Assembly (NCBI RefSeq): GCF_034356035.1
Contig: NZ_CP136423.1
Location: 1,178,001 to 1,242,000, forward strand
Length of the DNA: 64,000 bases
Direction: 5' to 3'
DNA from: Blautia hydrogenotrophica DSM 10507
Lineage (GTDB): Bacteria; Bacillota; Clostridia; Lachnospirales; Lachnospiraceae
Of the stretch, positions 46,416-55,731 are shown piece by piece. The notes beneath the pieces were generated by a model. It was not told the origin of the DNA. It saw nothing but the letters and a program-made list of their open reading frames with translations, and did no database searches. The translations under genes and the position numbers were made by a program. How positions within the stretch are numbered: position 1 is the stretch's first letter; each line of letters starts with the position of its first letter.

Positions 46416-46441
46416 TTCGCGCAGGAAATAAGGAGTAGAGG

Positions 46442-47131
46442 ATGCAATATCAAAATGTGAAGTTTGGGATCTTTGAAAGTCGCCCTAACCGTTTTATCGC
46501 TAACATACAGCAGGATGGAGAGTCGATCGTCTGTCATGTAAAAAATACGGGACGCTGTGGAGAACTTCTGATTCCGGGAGCAAAAGTGGCAGTGGAAGAA
46601 AGCGCGAATCCAAAACGAAAGACAAGATATGATCTTGTTTCTGTCGAAAAAGCGGGAAGATGGGTTAATATAGATTCTCAGATTCCCAATCTGATAGTCG
46701 AACAGTGGATAGCTTCTAGCGGCTTCTTTTCAGAAAAATGTCAGATTTGTCGTGAGAAGAAATATGGCAAGTCAAGATTTGATTTATATGTACAGGATGG
46801 GGAGCGTAGAGCCTTTGTGGAAGTCAAAGGAGTAACCTTGGAGGAAGACGGTGTGGCGCGTTTTCCAGATGCTCCGACTCTGAGGGGAATTAAGCATCTA
46901 GAGGAGTTAATTCAGTGTCTGTCCGATGGATATGAGGCTTATCTCATTTTTTTGATACAGCTAAAAGGTGTCCATTATCTGGAACCGAATTGGAAGACAC
47001 ATAGAGGGTTCGGGGAGACCTTGTTGAGGGCAAAAAGGGCAGGAGTGAAGATTTTGGCCTACGATTGTCAGGTGGAGCCGGACAAAATATTCATAGATCA
47101 GCCGGTGCCGGTAGTGATGGGCGGAGAATAA
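46442..47131 (+). CDS. sfsA: SfsA family DNA/RNA nuclease-like protein
   Basis: This 229-residue protein has full family length. SfsA motifs include NTGRCGELLIPG with the OB-fold-like N-terminal half. The nuclease-like core has SRFDLYV and FVEVKGVTL, the D-(E)xK arrangement of restriction-type nucleases. E. coli SfsA was named for sugar fermentation stimulation; its cell role is still unclear. It is the first gene of a probable sfsA-mutY-glycosyltransferase run. Confidence 0.95.
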   Translation: MQYQNVKFGIFESRPNRFIANIQQDGESIVCHVKNTGRCGELLIPGAKVAVEESANPKRKTRYDLVSVEKAGRWVNIDSQIPNLIVEQWIASSGFFSEKCQICREKKYGKSRFDLYVQDGERRAFVEVKGVTLEEDGVARFPDAPTLRGIKHLEELIQCLSDGYEAYLIFLIQLKGVHYLEPNWKTHRGFGETLLRAKRAGVKILAYDCQVEPDKIFIDQPVPVVMGGE

Positions 47132-47141
47132 AGAGGAAGAG

Positions 47142-48206
47142 ATGAATAGTCTAAGACAAATCGGGGAACCATTGATGAAATGGTATCAGGAAAATAAAAG
47201 AGTTCTGCCTTGGAGAGACCAAAATAATGCGTATTATACCTGGGTATCAGAGATTATGCTTCAGCAGACTCGAGTGGAGGCGGTGAAGCCGTATTTTCAA
47301 AGATTTATGGAAGAGCTTCCGGATATTGAAGCTTTGGCTAGATGTCCTGAGGAAAAACTTCTGAAATTGTGGGAGGGACTTGGATATTACAATAGGGTAC
47401 GAAATATGCAAAAAGCAGCTCAGGAGGTTATGGAGAAATATGGTGGACAGTTACCCAGAAATTATGAGCTGCTGAGAGAATTAAAAGGAATAGGCAATTA
47501 TACGGCAGGCGCCATTGCTTCCATTGCCTATGAAATTGCGGTTCCGGCTGTGGATGGAAACGTACTTCGAGTCATTTCGAGAGTTACGGAAAACGGAGGA
47601 GACATTCGAAAACAGTCTGTGAAAAGGCAGATTGAGGAGGAATTAAGAGAGGTAATACCTAGAGAAAAGCCGGGAGACTTTAATCAGGCGTTGATGGAAT
47701 TGGGAGCTGTGATTTGTGTGCCAAACGGACAGGCCAAATGCCAGCTGTGTCCCATTCGAGAATTTTGTCAGGCACATGCACATGGACGGGAGATGGATTA
47801 TCCTAAGAAAGCGGCGAAGAAGCCAAGGGCTGTTCAAAAGAAGACTATATTGGTGATTCAAGACGACCGTTCTGTGGCGATACGCAGACGGCCGTCTAGG
47901 GGACTGCTGGCTGGGCTGTATGAACTTCCCAATCTGGATGGTTGGTTGGCACAGGAGGAGATACTGAAATACCTGAGAGAATTGGAATTAGAGCCTTTAC
48001 GGATTCTTCCAATAGGGGAGGCGAAACATGTTTTTTCTCATGTAGAGTGGTGGATGAGAGGGTATCAGGTTCGTGTGGCTTCTGTGGAACAACCTCTTTG
48101 GAAAGAGTTGATATTTGTAAAACCGGAGGAGACAGCTGAGCAATATGCAATTCCCTCGGCTTTTGATGTTTATGCGAATTATTTGAAGGAGGAAAAGATT
48201 AGATGA
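47142..48206 (+). CDS. mutY: A/G-specific adenine glycosylase MutY
   Basis: This 354-residue protein removes adenine paired with 8-oxoguanine. The catalytic Glu37 lies in VSEIMLQQT, the helix-hairpin-helix reads LKGIGNYTAGAI, and the catalytic Asp is in AVDGNVLRV. The iron-sulfur cysteines are in CVPNGQAKCQLCPIREFC, with seven rather than six residues between the first two. The C-terminal part (about 235-350) is the Nudix-like 8-oxoG recognition domain. It follows sfsA by 10 bp and overlaps the next gene by ATGA. Confidence 0.96.
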   Translation: MNSLRQIGEPLMKWYQENKRVLPWRDQNNAYYTWVSEIMLQQTRVEAVKPYFQRFMEELPDIEALARCPEEKLLKLWEGLGYYNRVRNMQKAAQEVMEKYGGQLPRNYELLRELKGIGNYTAGAIASIAYEIAVPAVDGNVLRVISRVTENGGDIRKQSVKRQIEEELREVIPREKPGDFNQALMELGAVICVPNGQAKCQLCPIREFCQAHAHGREMDYPKKAAKKPRAVQKKTILVIQDDRSVAIRRRPSRGLLAGLYELPNLDGWLAQEEILKYLRELELEPLRILPIGEAKHVFSHVEWWMRGYQVRVASVEQPLWKELIFVKPEETAEQYAIPSAFDVYANYLKEEKIR

Positions 48207-49219
48207 AACTGTTGACAATTACGGTCCCTTGCTATAATTCAGAAAATTACATGAAAAAGTGTGTGGATTCTCTGCTGGAAGGTGGGGAAAATGTAGAGAT
48301 ATTAATTGTAGATGATGGTTCTAGTGATAAGACAGCTCAGATTGCTGACGAGTATGCCGAGAAGTTTCCGACGATTGTGAGAGCGATTCATCAGGAAAAT
48401 GGAGGACATGGGGAGGCAGTCAATACAGGGCTTAGAAATGCCACCGGTATTTTTTTTAAGGTTGTAGACAGTGACGATTGGGTGAATAAGGAAGCGTATC
48501 TGAAGATTTTGTCTACTCTGGAACATCTGTTGGGGGGAGATAAAAGCCTGGATATGCTGATTAGCAATTTCGTCTATGAGAAACAGGGAGCTAGCCGCAA
48601 GAAAGTGATGCAATACCGGCGATGTTTTCCGGTAGAGGAGATGTTTGGATGGGAGCAGATTCGTCATATGCCTAAGGGGAAATATCTGCTGATGCACTCT
48701 ATGATTTACCGGACAAGGCTTCTGAAAGATTGTGGACTGAAATTGCCTAAACATACATTTTATGTGGACAATTTATTTGCGTTTGAACCGCTGCCTTTTG
48801 TGAAAAATATGTATTATTTGGACGTGAATTTTTATCGGTATTTCATCGGCAGAGAGGACCAATCGGTTCATGAATCGGTGATGATTAAGAGAATAGACCA
48901 GCAGCTTAGAGTGAATCGTTTGATGGTGGAAGCGTACACAAGATATGATTTGCGCCAAAAAGAGATCAATAAATATATGATTAGTTATTTGGATATCATT
49001 ACAACGGTATCTTCTATGATGCTGATTCGGTCCGGTACAGAGGATGCTATGAAAAAGAAGAAAGAGTTGTGGGAGTTTATTCGCTGTGAAGACCGTAGGC
49101 TGTACAGAAAGCTGCGGTATGGACTGTTAGGAAGGGCCGTAAATCTGCCAGGAAAAGGCGGAAGGAAGATGTCTGTAGCGGTTTATAAGGTATGTCAAAA
49201 ATTTTACGGATTTAATTGA
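48203..49219 (+). CDS. Family 2 glycosyltransferase
   Basis: This 338-residue GT-A fold enzyme has the nucleotide-binding VDDGSSDKTA and the metal motif VDSDDWV. An acceptor-side domain follows, and there is no membrane segment. Its start overlaps the mutY stop (ATGA), so it is translationally coupled. The donor and acceptor sugars are unknown, with cell-surface polysaccharide or glycolipid synthesis the likely role. It ends at a strong terminator. Confidence 0.88.
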   Translation: MKLLTITVPCYNSENYMKKCVDSLLEGGENVEILIVDDGSSDKTAQIADEYAEKFPTIVRAIHQENGGHGEAVNTGLRNATGIFFKVVDSDDWVNKEAYLKILSTLEHLLGGDKSLDMLISNFVYEKQGASRKKVMQYRRCFPVEEMFGWEQIRHMPKGKYLLMHSMIYRTRLLKDCGLKLPKHTFYVDNLFAFEPLPFVKNMYYLDVNFYRYFIGREDQSVHESVMIKRIDQQLRVNRLMVEAYTRYDLRQKEINKYMISYLDIITTVSSMMLIRSGTEDAMKKKKELWEFIRCEDRRLYRKLRYGLLGRAVNLPGKGGRKMSVAVYKVCQKFYGFN

Positions 49220-49221
49220 GA

Positions 49222-49255
49222 AAAAAAGAATCCTGTCTGGCAGGATTCTTTTTTC
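49222..49255. terminator. Bidirectional terminator
   Basis: AAAAAAGAATCCTG and CAGGATTCTTTTTT surround a 5-nt loop. The A and T tracts on both sides suit termination from both strands, serving the glycosyltransferase and the convergent PAP2 gene. Confidence 0.92.
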
Positions 49256-49264
49256 GTGTCTGTC

Positions 49265-49930
49265 TTACATTCGTGAATGTACATAGCGGCGGGAGGGCTG
49301 TTTCTCGGAAGCTTTTTCCCGATAGAAGATCAGATATCCGGCAAATGCCATGGTAACCCCGAGACAGACATCCACAACGGAATGTTGTTTGAGGAACATC
49401 GTGGATAGTACGATTAATAATGTCAGTATCCAGGATGCCATACGTATTCCACGATGGTTTTGTAGCCGCTGACAGGAAGTAATTGCCCTGTGAATTGCCA
49501 AAGAGTTGAACACATGGATGCTTGGCAGAATATTTGTGGGGGTATCTGATGCGTACAGCCATTGAACCATATGAACAAACATATTGTCGTGCTCAAAAGT
49601 AACCGGCCTTAACATATGGCCATTGGGGTATATAAATGAGACAATTAAAAATATAGTCATCCCCATACATAAATTTTTTGTGAGCTGATAATATTCTCGT
49701 TTGTTATCATTCCAGAAAATAAAATAAGCAACTGCACAGAACATGTAAGGAAACCAAAGCAAGTATGGGATGATAAAATACTCACAGAAAGGAATATAAT
49801 CATCAAATACGGTGTGGATTACATGATATTGATAAATCGGCCGCTGCTCCAAATATTGAAATAGCAGGAGATAAATCAGTGCATAGATGGTTATCACCAG
49901 ACCATGTTGATATTTTTTTAAGAATTTCAA
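49265..49930 (-). CDS. PAP2-family membrane phosphatase-like protein
   Basis: This 221-residue protein has about six membrane helices. The PAP2 core appears as PSIHVFNSLA (usually PSxH) and LKQHSVVDV (usually the catalytic His plus Asp). The first PAP2 motif (KxxxxxxRP) is represented weakly by MLRPVTF. Members dephosphorylate lipid phosphates or transfer phospho-head groups at the membrane. A lipid kinase gene lies just upstream on the same strand, which supports a lipid-related role. Confidence 0.78.
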   Translation of the reverse strand: MKFLKKYQHGLVITIYALIYLLLFQYLEQRPIYQYHVIHTVFDDYIPFCEYFIIPYLLWFPYMFCAVAYFIFWNDNKREYYQLTKNLCMGMTIFLIVSFIYPNGHMLRPVTFEHDNMFVHMVQWLYASDTPTNILPSIHVFNSLAIHRAITSCQRLQNHRGIRMASWILTLLIVLSTMFLKQHSVVDVCLGVTMAFAGYLIFYREKASEKQPSRRYVHSRM

Positions 49931-49982
49931 ACTTTCACCTTCCTTGAAATCTTTCTGATTTTCCCCCTTAAATTTAGTTGAA

Positions 49983-50909
49983 TTATATCATAGGTAAAAT
50001 TACATTTAAAGGTTCTTTTTCTAATTTCACAGAAATTTCACTTTGAGTACCACCAGATTCCCCATCCGTGTGGACAGGAAGCGGCAGACTGCTTTTAATA
50101 TTTATAGATTTGCAGCGAAAAATATGCACACCTGGGAGATTTTCATGCTTTTTTAGTAAACACATCAGCAAAAGAAAGACAAATTTTATACGATTGACAC
50201 CACCAATCAGACAGACATCTAGATTGCCGTCCCAAGGACAGGCATTAGGACAGAATTTGATTCCGCCGCCTTCGTAACTTTGATTCATGATTGCTACAAA
50301 ATATGAGTGGGGATAATGCAGTTTCTTTTTGCCGTCGATTTCCAATTCCATGTCCGCTGGAACGGACAGTATCAGTTGTTTGACGGCAATGAGTAGGTAG
50401 GTCAATTTTCCGAGGTGCAGCCTGTTGAGGAAGGCTTTGAGAGGAGAAGTCAGTGCCTCATGGCAGATCGCGGCGTCGAAACCGATTCCAGCACTGACTG
50501 CAAAACGGCGCGATTTTCCGTCTGTCTGGAGAATGCCAAGATCTATGGGAACTGTACGGGAATTGGCTTTGAGTAGGTCAAAGGCCCTGAGGGGCTCATA
50601 GGGAATCCCCATGCCTCGAGCAAAGTCATTTCCGGAACCAGTTGGGATGTAGTAGAGATAGACTTTGTTTAAATGTTTGATTCCTTCTAAGACTTCGTTT
50701 AGGGTACCGTCTCCTCCTAGGACTACCAGATTCCCGGGGACGGTCAGATTTTGGGTGATTTTTTCTGCAATAGTTTTAGCGTGCCCGGCATATTCCGTGG
50801 AAAAGGAATGATAGGGGATTTTTTCTTTTTGAAGCTTTTTTTGTATTTCTGCCCATATCTTTTCACCGTGACCGGTTCGTGATTTTGGGTTTACGATAAA
50901 ATAGTACAT
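49983..50909 (-). CDS. Diacylglycerol kinase-family lipid kinase
   Basis: This 308-residue protein has the DAGK catalytic signature GGDGTLNEVLEGI, the GSGNDFARG nucleotide region and an N-terminal FIVNPKSRTG. It should phosphorylate diacylglycerol or a related lipid at the inner face of the membrane, recycling it into phosphatidic acid. GGAGGTAAGACCT precedes the ATG. It probably forms a small operon with the PAP2 gene 50 bp downstream. Confidence 0.92.
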   Translation of the reverse strand: MYYFIVNPKSRTGHGEKIWAEIQKKLQKEKIPYHSFSTEYAGHAKTIAEKITQNLTVPGNLVVLGGDGTLNEVLEGIKHLNKVYLYYIPTGSGNDFARGMGIPYEPLRAFDLLKANSRTVPIDLGILQTDGKSRRFAVSAGIGFDAAICHEALTSPLKAFLNRLHLGKLTYLLIAVKQLILSVPADMELEIDGKKKLHYPHSYFVAIMNQSYEGGGIKFCPNACPWDGNLDVCLIGGVNRIKFVFLLLMCLLKKHENLPGVHIFRCKSINIKSSLPLPVHTDGESGGTQSEISVKLEKEPLNVILPMI

Positions 50910-50964
50910 AGGTCTTACCTCCAGGAAACAGATGAATTTGACAGCCTGTCTGGAAAATGGATTT

Positions 50965-51732
50965 TCAGGATGGGCCGGCAGGGAACGAGTGCTTTTTAAG
51001 GAAATCCAGTGAAATTCGGATATCTTTTAAAGAGGTATTTTCGATTGTCCAGGTAGGGGGCTGAGACATGTTTTGAAAATGTGTGATGAGATCTTCCCAG
51101 GGCAGATTGCCGTCTCCTACCGCAAGATGGGCGTCTCGGTCCCCTAGGTTGTCATGAACATGGACATGACTGGTGTAAGGGCCAAGCACATCTACCCATT
51201 CGGTGATTGGCACTGAAGAAAAGCAGTGTGCATGGGCAGCGTCCAGACAGAAGGTAAAATGCGGGTGTTCTACAAGCTTCAACACTTGCTTTAGCAGTTT
51301 GGGATTGTCGTCAAAGACATTTTCTAGACAAATTGGCAATTGAGAATGATTTTCTAGAAATTTGCTCCAAAAATTTGCCATGCGTTCAGCCCATCCCTGA
51401 GAATAGTTAACCAAGGGAATACGGCAGGTGTGAAAGACAATTTTATCAGCCCCGATAGCCATAGCAGCTCTGTAAGCCTGAGAGAAACGGTTCCAGGTAG
51501 CCTGATATATATAGGAGTCATAGCTGGTAGGGTTCAGGTCCAAAAAGGGGCCGTGAATGCTGACATGAGTACAATGCATAGAATCCATCCGTCTTCTCCA
51601 AAGATCAATTAAACGAGACAAGTCATCTAAGTTTTCACCAATGCTGAAGTCTATAGTCTCAATTCCGAGGTTCTCCCTTGCTAAAAGCTCTGCCAGCTGT
51701 GAATCGGAAATTAGGTTTGAAATGTAGATCAT
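50965..51732 (-). CDS. TIM-barrel sugar isomerase/epimerase-like protein
   Basis: The 255-residue AP endonuclease 2/xylose isomerase-like barrel has metal-ligand stretches HVSIHGPFLD, ICLENVFDD, CLDAAHAH and SHVHVHDNLG. I start it at ATG 51732, because AAAGGA is spaced properly for it; the ATG three codons earlier is too close to that site. The substrate is unknown. It lies upstream of the lipid kinase on the same strand. Confidence 0.85.
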   Translation of the reverse strand: MIYISNLISDSQLAELLARENLGIETIDFSIGENLDDLSRLIDLWRRRMDSMHCTHVSIHGPFLDLNPTSYDSYIYQATWNRFSQAYRAAMAIGADKIVFHTCRIPLVNYSQGWAERMANFWSKFLENHSQLPICLENVFDDNPKLLKQVLKLVEHPHFTFCLDAAHAHCFSSVPITEWVDVLGPYTSHVHVHDNLGDRDAHLAVGDGNLPWEDLITHFQNMSQPPTWTIENTSLKDIRISLDFLKKHSFPAGPS

Positions 51733-51964
51733 GATGGGCATTCCTTTCGCATAAAATGTGCCGCAAAGTTTGCACTGCGGCGCAGAACTCTCTTTATTAT
51801 AAGAGATAGGGATTTAAAAATCAATGTCTCAGATGACGGCTGTGCAGGGGGCGGGCTACTGTGAACAAATGTGAGTTGTTGCTTTTCTGTCTGAAGTATC
51901 TTATAATCAGTAAGAAAAAACAGATTAGAGATTATAGAAGATATGACAGATATAGGAGAAGAAT

Positions 51965-54154
51965 ATGAAATCACTGGTAATTGCGGAAAAACCGTCTGTA
52001 GCACGGGATATAGCACGGGTTTTACATTGCGGTCAGAAAGGAAATGGCTGTCTAGAGGGCAATAGATATGTGGTAACCTGGGCTCTAGGACATTTAGTTA
52101 CGCTGGCAGACCCCGAAGAGTACGATAAAAAGTATACAAAGTGGGAGATGAGTACGCTACCAATGATACCGAAAGAGATGAAGCTGGTTGTGATACGCCA
52201 GACTTCAAAACAGTATCAGGCAGTAAAAACTCAGTTGGGCAGAAAGGATGTACAGGAGGTTATCATTGCCACGGATGCGGGAAGAGAGGGAGAGCTAGTA
52301 GCCCGTTGGATTTTGGAGAAGGCAAACTGTCAGAAACCGTTGAAACGTCTTTGGATTTCCTCAGTCACCGATAAAGCGATACGGGAAGGATTTTCCAATT
52401 TGAGAGATGGAAAAGAGTATCTTCCGCTCTATGGCGCGGCGGTGGCGAGAGCAGAGGCGGACTGGTTAGTGGGGATTAACGGAACGAGAGCATTGACTTG
52501 CAAATACAATGCCCAACTGTCCTGCGGCCGGGTACAGACTCCTACATTGGCGATGGTAGCAAAACGTGAAGAGGAAATCCGCAGTTTTCAGCCGAAAGAA
52601 TACTATGGATTGGCAGTTTACGCAGGCGGTGTGAAATGGAATTGGCAGGACAATAAAAGTAAAAACTTTCGGACTTTCAAGAAGGAACAGGCTTTACAGA
52701 TAGAAAAAGAGGCAAATGGAAAAGTGCTGCGAATTGTACAGGTAGAGAAGAAGGATAAAAAATCCTACGCGCCGGGGCTGTATGATTTGACGACTCTGCA
52801 AAGAGAGGCCAATCAAAGATATGGATTATCTGCAAAAGAGACACTGAATATCATGCAGCGACTCTATGAAAATCATAAAGTCCTCACCTATCCCCGAACG
52901 GATTCACGATATATCGGAAAAGATATTGTGCCGACGATCAAGGAAAGGCTTCAGGCATGTGGGATAGGGCCTTACCGAAAGCTGGCGGGAAGTTTGGCAG
53001 CAAAGCAAATTCGTGTAAATGGAAGTTTTGTGGATGATAAAAAAGTCAGTGATCATCATGCGATTATTCCGACAGAACAGTTTGTCCAGCTGGATCATAT
53101 GAGCAGCGAGGAACGGAAAATTTATGATATGGTGGTGAGACGTTTCTTAAGCGTCTTGTGCCCTCCCTTTGAGTATGAACAGGTGACCATGGAAGCAGAG
53201 GTGGCGGGGCATCGCTTTTTGGCCAAGGGAAAGATCGTAAAGAATCAAGGCTGGAAGATGGCTTATGAACAAGAGCTTGAGGAGGAAGCAGAAGACGAAG
53301 AGATTCGGGATCAGATTTTGCCGCCCAGAAAAGTGGGGGAGGAGCTGTCTGTGGACCGAATTGATTTTACTTCAGGGAAGACAAAGCCACCGGCAAGGTT
53401 TAATGAGGCAAGCTTGTTGGCAGCGATGGAAAATCCGGTGCGATTTATGCAGACCAAGGATGCTCAGGCAGCGAAGACGCTGGGAGAGACTGGCGGTCTG
53501 GGTACTGTGGCTACCAGAGCGGATATCATAGAAAAACTGTTCCACTCTTTTTTGATGGAAAAGAGAGGACAGGAGATTTACCTGACTTCAAAGGCGCGGC
53601 AGCTTTTGGAACTGGTCCCTGAAGATTTGAAAAAACCGGAACTCACTGCGGATTGGGAGATGAAGCTGTCGCACATCGCGAAAGGAAAGATGAAAAAAGA
53701 AGTCTTTTTGAAAAGTATCCGTGGATACACGAAGGAGATTGTTCAGGAGATCAAAGACGGAGACGGGACGTTTCGGCATGATAATTTGACGAACAAGATC
53801 TGTCCTAACTGCGGAAAAAGACTTCTGGCTGTAAATGGAAAAAACAGTAAGATGCTGGTCTGCCAGGATAGAGAGTGCGGCTATAGGGAAACTGTATCTA
53901 GAACCACAAACGCCAGGTGTCCTAGGTGCCACAAGAGGATGGAATTGTATGTGAAAGGAAAAGAAGAAACCTTCATCTGTGTCTGTGGCTATAAGGAAAA
54001 ATTGTCTTCCTTTCAGGCCAGAAGGGAGAAAGAGGGAGCGGGTGTGACCAAGAAAGATGTCCAAAGATATCTGAATCAACAGAAAAAAGAGACACAGGAA
54101 CCGGTGAACAATGCTTTTGCCCAGGCGCTGGCGGGTATTAAGCTGGAGCAGTAA
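51965..54154 (+). CDS. topB: DNA topoisomerase III
   Basis: This 729-residue type IA topoisomerase decatenates DNA. The Toprim domain starts SLVIAEKPSVARDIARVL and includes ATDAGREGELVAR. The catalytic Tyr lies in VLTYPRTDSRYIGK. Near the C-terminus are two zinc-ribbon pairs (CPNCGKR...CQDRECGY and CPRCHKR...CVCGYKE). Length and domain order suit the chromosomal TopB of Firmicutes. An AGGAG site precedes the ATG. Confidence 0.96.
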   Translation: MKSLVIAEKPSVARDIARVLHCGQKGNGCLEGNRYVVTWALGHLVTLADPEEYDKKYTKWEMSTLPMIPKEMKLVVIRQTSKQYQAVKTQLGRKDVQEVIIATDAGREGELVARWILEKANCQKPLKRLWISSVTDKAIREGFSNLRDGKEYLPLYGAAVARAEADWLVGINGTRALTCKYNAQLSCGRVQTPTLAMVAKREEEIRSFQPKEYYGLAVYAGGVKWNWQDNKSKNFRTFKKEQALQIEKEANGKVLRIVQVEKKDKKSYAPGLYDLTTLQREANQRYGLSAKETLNIMQRLYENHKVLTYPRTDSRYIGKDIVPTIKERLQACGIGPYRKLAGSLAAKQIRVNGSFVDDKKVSDHHAIIPTEQFVQLDHMSSEERKIYDMVVRRFLSVLCPPFEYEQVTMEAEVAGHRFLAKGKIVKNQGWKMAYEQELEEEAEDEEIRDQILPPRKVGEELSVDRIDFTSGKTKPPARFNEASLLAAMENPVRFMQTKDAQAAKTLGETGGLGTVATRADIIEKLFHSFLMEKRGQEIYLTSKARQLLELVPEDLKKPELTADWEMKLSHIAKGKMKKEVFLKSIRGYTKEIVQEIKDGDGTFRHDNLTNKICPNCGKRLLAVNGKNSKMLVCQDRECGYRETVSRTTNARCPRCHKRMELYVKGKEETFICVCGYKEKLSSFQARREKEGAGVTKKDVQRYLNQQKKETQEPVNNAFAQALAGIKLEQ

Positions 54155-54231
54155 CGGCCCAAATCATAAAAACTCACTTTCTGGCCGATTGCTGCATATA
54201 TTGAAGAGAGATCGGTTGCAGGGAGCTATTA

Positions 54232-55005
54232 ATGGCTAAAAAAATTATATTAGACGCCGGGCATGGAGGAAGTGACCCGGGAGCGGTTTTTAAAGGAAGA
54301 CAGGAAAAGGACGACAATCTTCGATTGACTTTGGCAGTTGGAGAAGAATTGAGAAATCGTGGAGTGGATGTGGAGTACACCCGAACTACGGATGTCTACC
54401 AGACGCCTTTTGAGAAGGCGACGATTGCCAATGAGTCAGGGGCCGATTTTTTCGTATCTTTTCATCGCAATTCTAGTCCTGAAGAGAACCAGTACAATGG
54501 TGTGGAGGTCCTTGTCTATGATAAAAACGGCGAAAAATTGGACATGGCGGAGAATATTGTTGGAGCCAGCGGAGAAGTGGGATTTCGGGAAATCGGTGTA
54601 AAAGAAAGGCCAGGGTTGGTGGTTTTACGTAGGACTAAGATGCCAGCTTTGCTGATTGAGGCTGGATTCATTAATTCAGACAAAGATAATGAGCTATTTG
54701 ATAGTCAATTTGACCAATTGGCGGAGAATATCGCAGATGCCATACAGGGGACTTTAAATGAAGGAAATGTGAGTGGAGCGACGACAGCAGCAGCCACATA
54801 CCGGGTACAGACAGGGTCTTTTAAGAACAGAGAGAATGCAGACCGGATGTTATATGAGCTGCAAGGGCAGGGATATCCCGCCTTCATCTTAGATCAAGAT
54901 GGATATTTTCGCGTCCAGGTAGGTGGTTATCAGAGCATAGATAACGCGATTTCTATGGAACAGAGACTGCGTATGGCTGGATATAGCACGATAATTACGG
55001 TATAA
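54232..55005 (+). CDS. N-acetylmuramoyl-L-alanine amidase with SPOR domain
   Basis: This 257-residue protein has an Amidase_3 domain (about 1-180) with zinc ligands His11 (LDAGHGGSDPG), Glu25 (RQEKD) and the His of SFHRNSS, plus the catalytic Glu in LLIEAGF. A C-terminal SPOR domain (about 187-255, from YRVQTGSFKNRENA) should bind denuded septal glycan. No signal peptide is visible, so it may be exported by another route or act in spores or after lysis. It lies 78 bp after topB. Confidence 0.93.
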   Translation: MAKKIILDAGHGGSDPGAVFKGRQEKDDNLRLTLAVGEELRNRGVDVEYTRTTDVYQTPFEKATIANESGADFFVSFHRNSSPEENQYNGVEVLVYDKNGEKLDMAENIVGASGEVGFREIGVKERPGLVVLRRTKMPALLIEAGFINSDKDNELFDSQFDQLAENIADAIQGTLNEGNVSGATTAAATYRVQTGSFKNRENADRMLYELQGQGYPAFILDQDGYFRVQVGGYQSIDNAISMEQRLRMAGYSTIITV

Positions 55006-55057
55006 TCTATAAGAGACAGACTCAGTGTGCAAGAGAGAAATTTGCGGAGGTACAGTT

Positions 55058-55648
55058 ATGCGTTTATCCTTCATTGAGGAGACAGCGGATTTTATTTTCA
55101 TGGAGGGAAGTCCCTGCATGGCAGATATCATCTTTGTTCCGGGAAATGGCTATCCACAGATGGCAGAGAGGGCGGCGAAACTGTGGAAAGCGGGTTTTGC
55201 CCCGTATGTGCTCCCCAGCGGAAAGTATAGTACTGCTTTTGGGGAATTTTCCGGAGTTCTGGATAAGAAAGAGGAATACCAGGGAACATTTTCCACAGAA
55301 TGGGAGTTTTTAAGAGAAGTCCTCGTGAAAAATGGGGTCCCTGATTATGCCATTTTAAGAGAAGATCAGGCTACTTACACAGAACAAAATGCACGATATT
55401 CCAGAAGAGTGACTGAACACGCAGGGATAACGGTGAAAAGAGCGATGCTGTGTTGTAAAAACTATCATGCCAGGCGGGCGTATCTTTATTATCAACAATA
55501 TTTTCCCAACACGGTTTTTCATGTGCTTCCTTCTTGTGTAGATGGGATAGACCGAAATAATTGGAATAAGACGAAGGAAGGTGTTTTGGCAGTGACGGGA
55601 GAAGTTACGCGGATTATCTATCAATTTTCTCTGCTGGTAGAGGATTGA
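55058..55648 (+). CDS. DUF218/YdcF-like protein
   Basis: This 196-residue protein starts at ATG 55058 behind GCGGAGGTACAGTT. The family pattern includes DIIFVPGNGYPQMAERAAKL, LPSGKYS, and REDQATYTEQNARYS (the usual E..S.nT.EN). DUF218 proteins bind nucleotides or act in cell-wall polymer metabolism, but no general function is known. No membrane segment is present. It is the last of a topB-amidase-DUF218 series. Confidence 0.87.
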   Translation: MRLSFIEETADFIFMEGSPCMADIIFVPGNGYPQMAERAAKLWKAGFAPYVLPSGKYSTAFGEFSGVLDKKEEYQGTFSTEWEFLREVLVKNGVPDYAILREDQATYTEQNARYSRRVTEHAGITVKRAMLCCKNYHARRAYLYYQQYFPNTVFHVLPSCVDGIDRNNWNKTKEGVLAVTGEVTRIIYQFSLLVED

Positions 55649-55674
55649 GATGTGTTGGTTTGCTGACGAAAAAA

Positions 55675-55716
55675 GAACTCCAGATGCCGGGTGTTATTGT
55701 CCGGTTTCTGGAGTTC
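55675..55716 (-). terminator. Terminator of the CorC-like gene
   Basis: GAACTCCAGA (55675-55684) pairs with TCTGGAGTTC (55707-55716), with an inner CCGG pair. On the minus strand the stem is followed by TTTTTTC, so it mainly serves the minus-strand gene; the plus strand has only a short T tail. Confidence 0.85.
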
Positions 55717-55731
55717 TGTCCGTGCATGAAA